Source: Candidatus Magasanikiibacteriota bacterium
GTDB taxonomy: Bacteria; Patescibacteriota; Patescibacteriia; Magasanikbacterales; UBA922
Reading direction: 5' to 3'
Assembly: GCA_012800155.1 (NCBI GenBank)
Contig: JAAZJX010000082.1
Span: 1 to 5,569, forward strand
DNA: 5,569 nt
Below are positions 5,293 through 5,569 of this stretch, piece after piece. Both the position numbers and the translations under genes were made by a program. Positions within the stretch are counted from its first letter, which is position 1. Each line of letters opens with the position of its first letter. The notes under the pieces are model-generated. The model made no database searches, was not told the origin of the DNA, and worked only from the letters and a program-made list of their open reading frames with translations.

Positions 5293-5433
5293 GACAAGAA
5301 AAGAACGGGAATGACAAGAAAAGAACGGGAATGACAAAAGAAAACAGACAGGAACGAGAATGACAAAAGAAAACAGACAGGGACAGGAATGACAAGAAAA
5401 GAGCGGGAATGACAAAAAGTGAGTGGGAATAAC
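5287..5433. repeat. Seven-unit minisatellite of GGGAATGAC with 20- and 29-bp spacing
   Basis: GGGAATGAC or a one- or two-base variant starts at 5287, 5307, 5327, 5356, 5385, 5405 and 5425. The steps are 20, 20, 29, 29, 20 and 20 bp. The short period is GGGAATGACAAGAAAAGAAC; the long period has an extra stretch containing CAGACAGG. All units point the same way, and the plus strand is almost entirely purine plus C. The array ends 11 bp from the stop codon of the histidine kinase, so it would be transcribed as that gene's 3' UTR. It is non-coding: the two overlapping minus-strand frames through it both yield repetitive peptides. Confidence 0.9.
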
Positions 5434-5444
5434 AAATAATTCAT

Positions 5445-5569
5445 TTATTCAGCTTTTTTCTTTATTTGTCTTTTATTTGGTATCCAGAATCCAAATTCAC
5501 TACCTTTACCTAAGCCTTGACTATGTGCCCAGACATGGCCTTCATGGGCTTCTATGAATTTATTACAGA
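5445..5569 (-). CDS. Sensor histidine kinase, C-terminal end (5' part outside window)
   Basis: The minus-strand frame entering from the right edge encodes 40 residues and ends at TAA (5445-5447). It reads FIEAHEGHVWAHSQGLGKGS (residues 4-23) and then EFGFWIP. This is the last segment of a HATPase_c domain: the V-E-A-H-G-G-x-I-W helix and strand, followed by the G2-like GLGKGSxFxFxxP ending seen in HisKA-type two-component sensor kinases, where the glycines help hold ATP. A short basic tail, NKRQIKKKAE, follows the domain. The sensor part, phosphorylated His and N, D and F boxes lie outside, so the signal and partner regulator cannot be told. No terminator follows; the repeat array starts 11 bp past the stop. 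Confidence 0.88.
   Translation of the reverse strand, partial: CNKFIEAHEGHVWAHSQGLGKGSEFGFWIPNKRQIKKKAE

Noticed and set aside
5287..5433. Possible CRISPR array
   Set aside because: The repeated core is only 9 bp, the intervening sequences are near-identical rather than unique, the period is 20 or 29 bp, and no cas gene is present.
5171..5444. Two overlapping minus-strand open frames (5171-5395 and 5250-5444) giving Ser/Phe/His-rich peptides with CHSR repeats
   Set aside because: They are translations of the tandem array, palindrome and GC-rich repeat in two frames at once. The HSRESGN-type peptide is a familiar product of repeat DNA, and there is no family resemblance or sensible start.

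Overview
The window is AT-rich bacterial DNA (roughly 70% A+T by eye). All genes lie on the minus strand and are compact. Recognisable starts lack a Shine-Dalgarno motif, the visible stops are TAA, and there is no sign of UGA recoding. Together with a short diacylglycerol-kinase-like protein, an unusually long RNase P RNA and GC-rich dispersed repeats between genes, this suggests a Patescibacteria / Candidate Phyla Radiation genome. That assignment is an inference from style and remembered family resemblance, not a database result.

Layout by increasing coordinate; transcription runs leftward. (1) 1-697: N-terminal 232 codons of a GT4-type glycosyltransferase, cut by the window edge. (2) 819-2237: polyprenyl-phosphate sugar-1-phosphate transferase of the WcaJ/WbaP type, with its own sigma70-like promoter at 2299-2327. 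(3) 2345-2372: intrinsic terminator of the next gene. (4) 2376-2985: rnpB, the RNase P RNA, about 610 nt, with a near-consensus promoter at 2991-3019. (5) 3020-3402: gene-free, holding a GC-rich composite repeat (3179-3310) and the terminator of the tRNA gene. (6) 3403-3483: tRNA-Leu(GAG). (7) 3544-4302: diacylglycerol-kinase-like protein with altered signature motifs. (8) 4416-4889: bactofilin, with a promoter at 4922-4950. (9) 4951-5444: gene-free, holding a second copy of the composite repeat, a perfect palindrome and a seven-unit minisatellite. (10) 5445-5569: last 40 codons of a sensor histidine kinase.

The two left-hand genes fit a surface polysaccharide locus: the WcaJ/WbaP-type enzyme puts the first sugar phosphate on the lipid carrier and the GT4 enzyme would extend it. 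Bactofilin (a cytoskeletal scaffold) and the lipid-kinase-like protein are also envelope-linked families, but nothing here shows that they work together. rnpB and tRNA-Leu are housekeeping RNAs. No new multi-gene system is evident. The most unusual items are the enlarged RNase P RNA, the kinase-like protein with changed glycine-rich loops, and the paired composite repeats with the 20/29-bp minisatellite.
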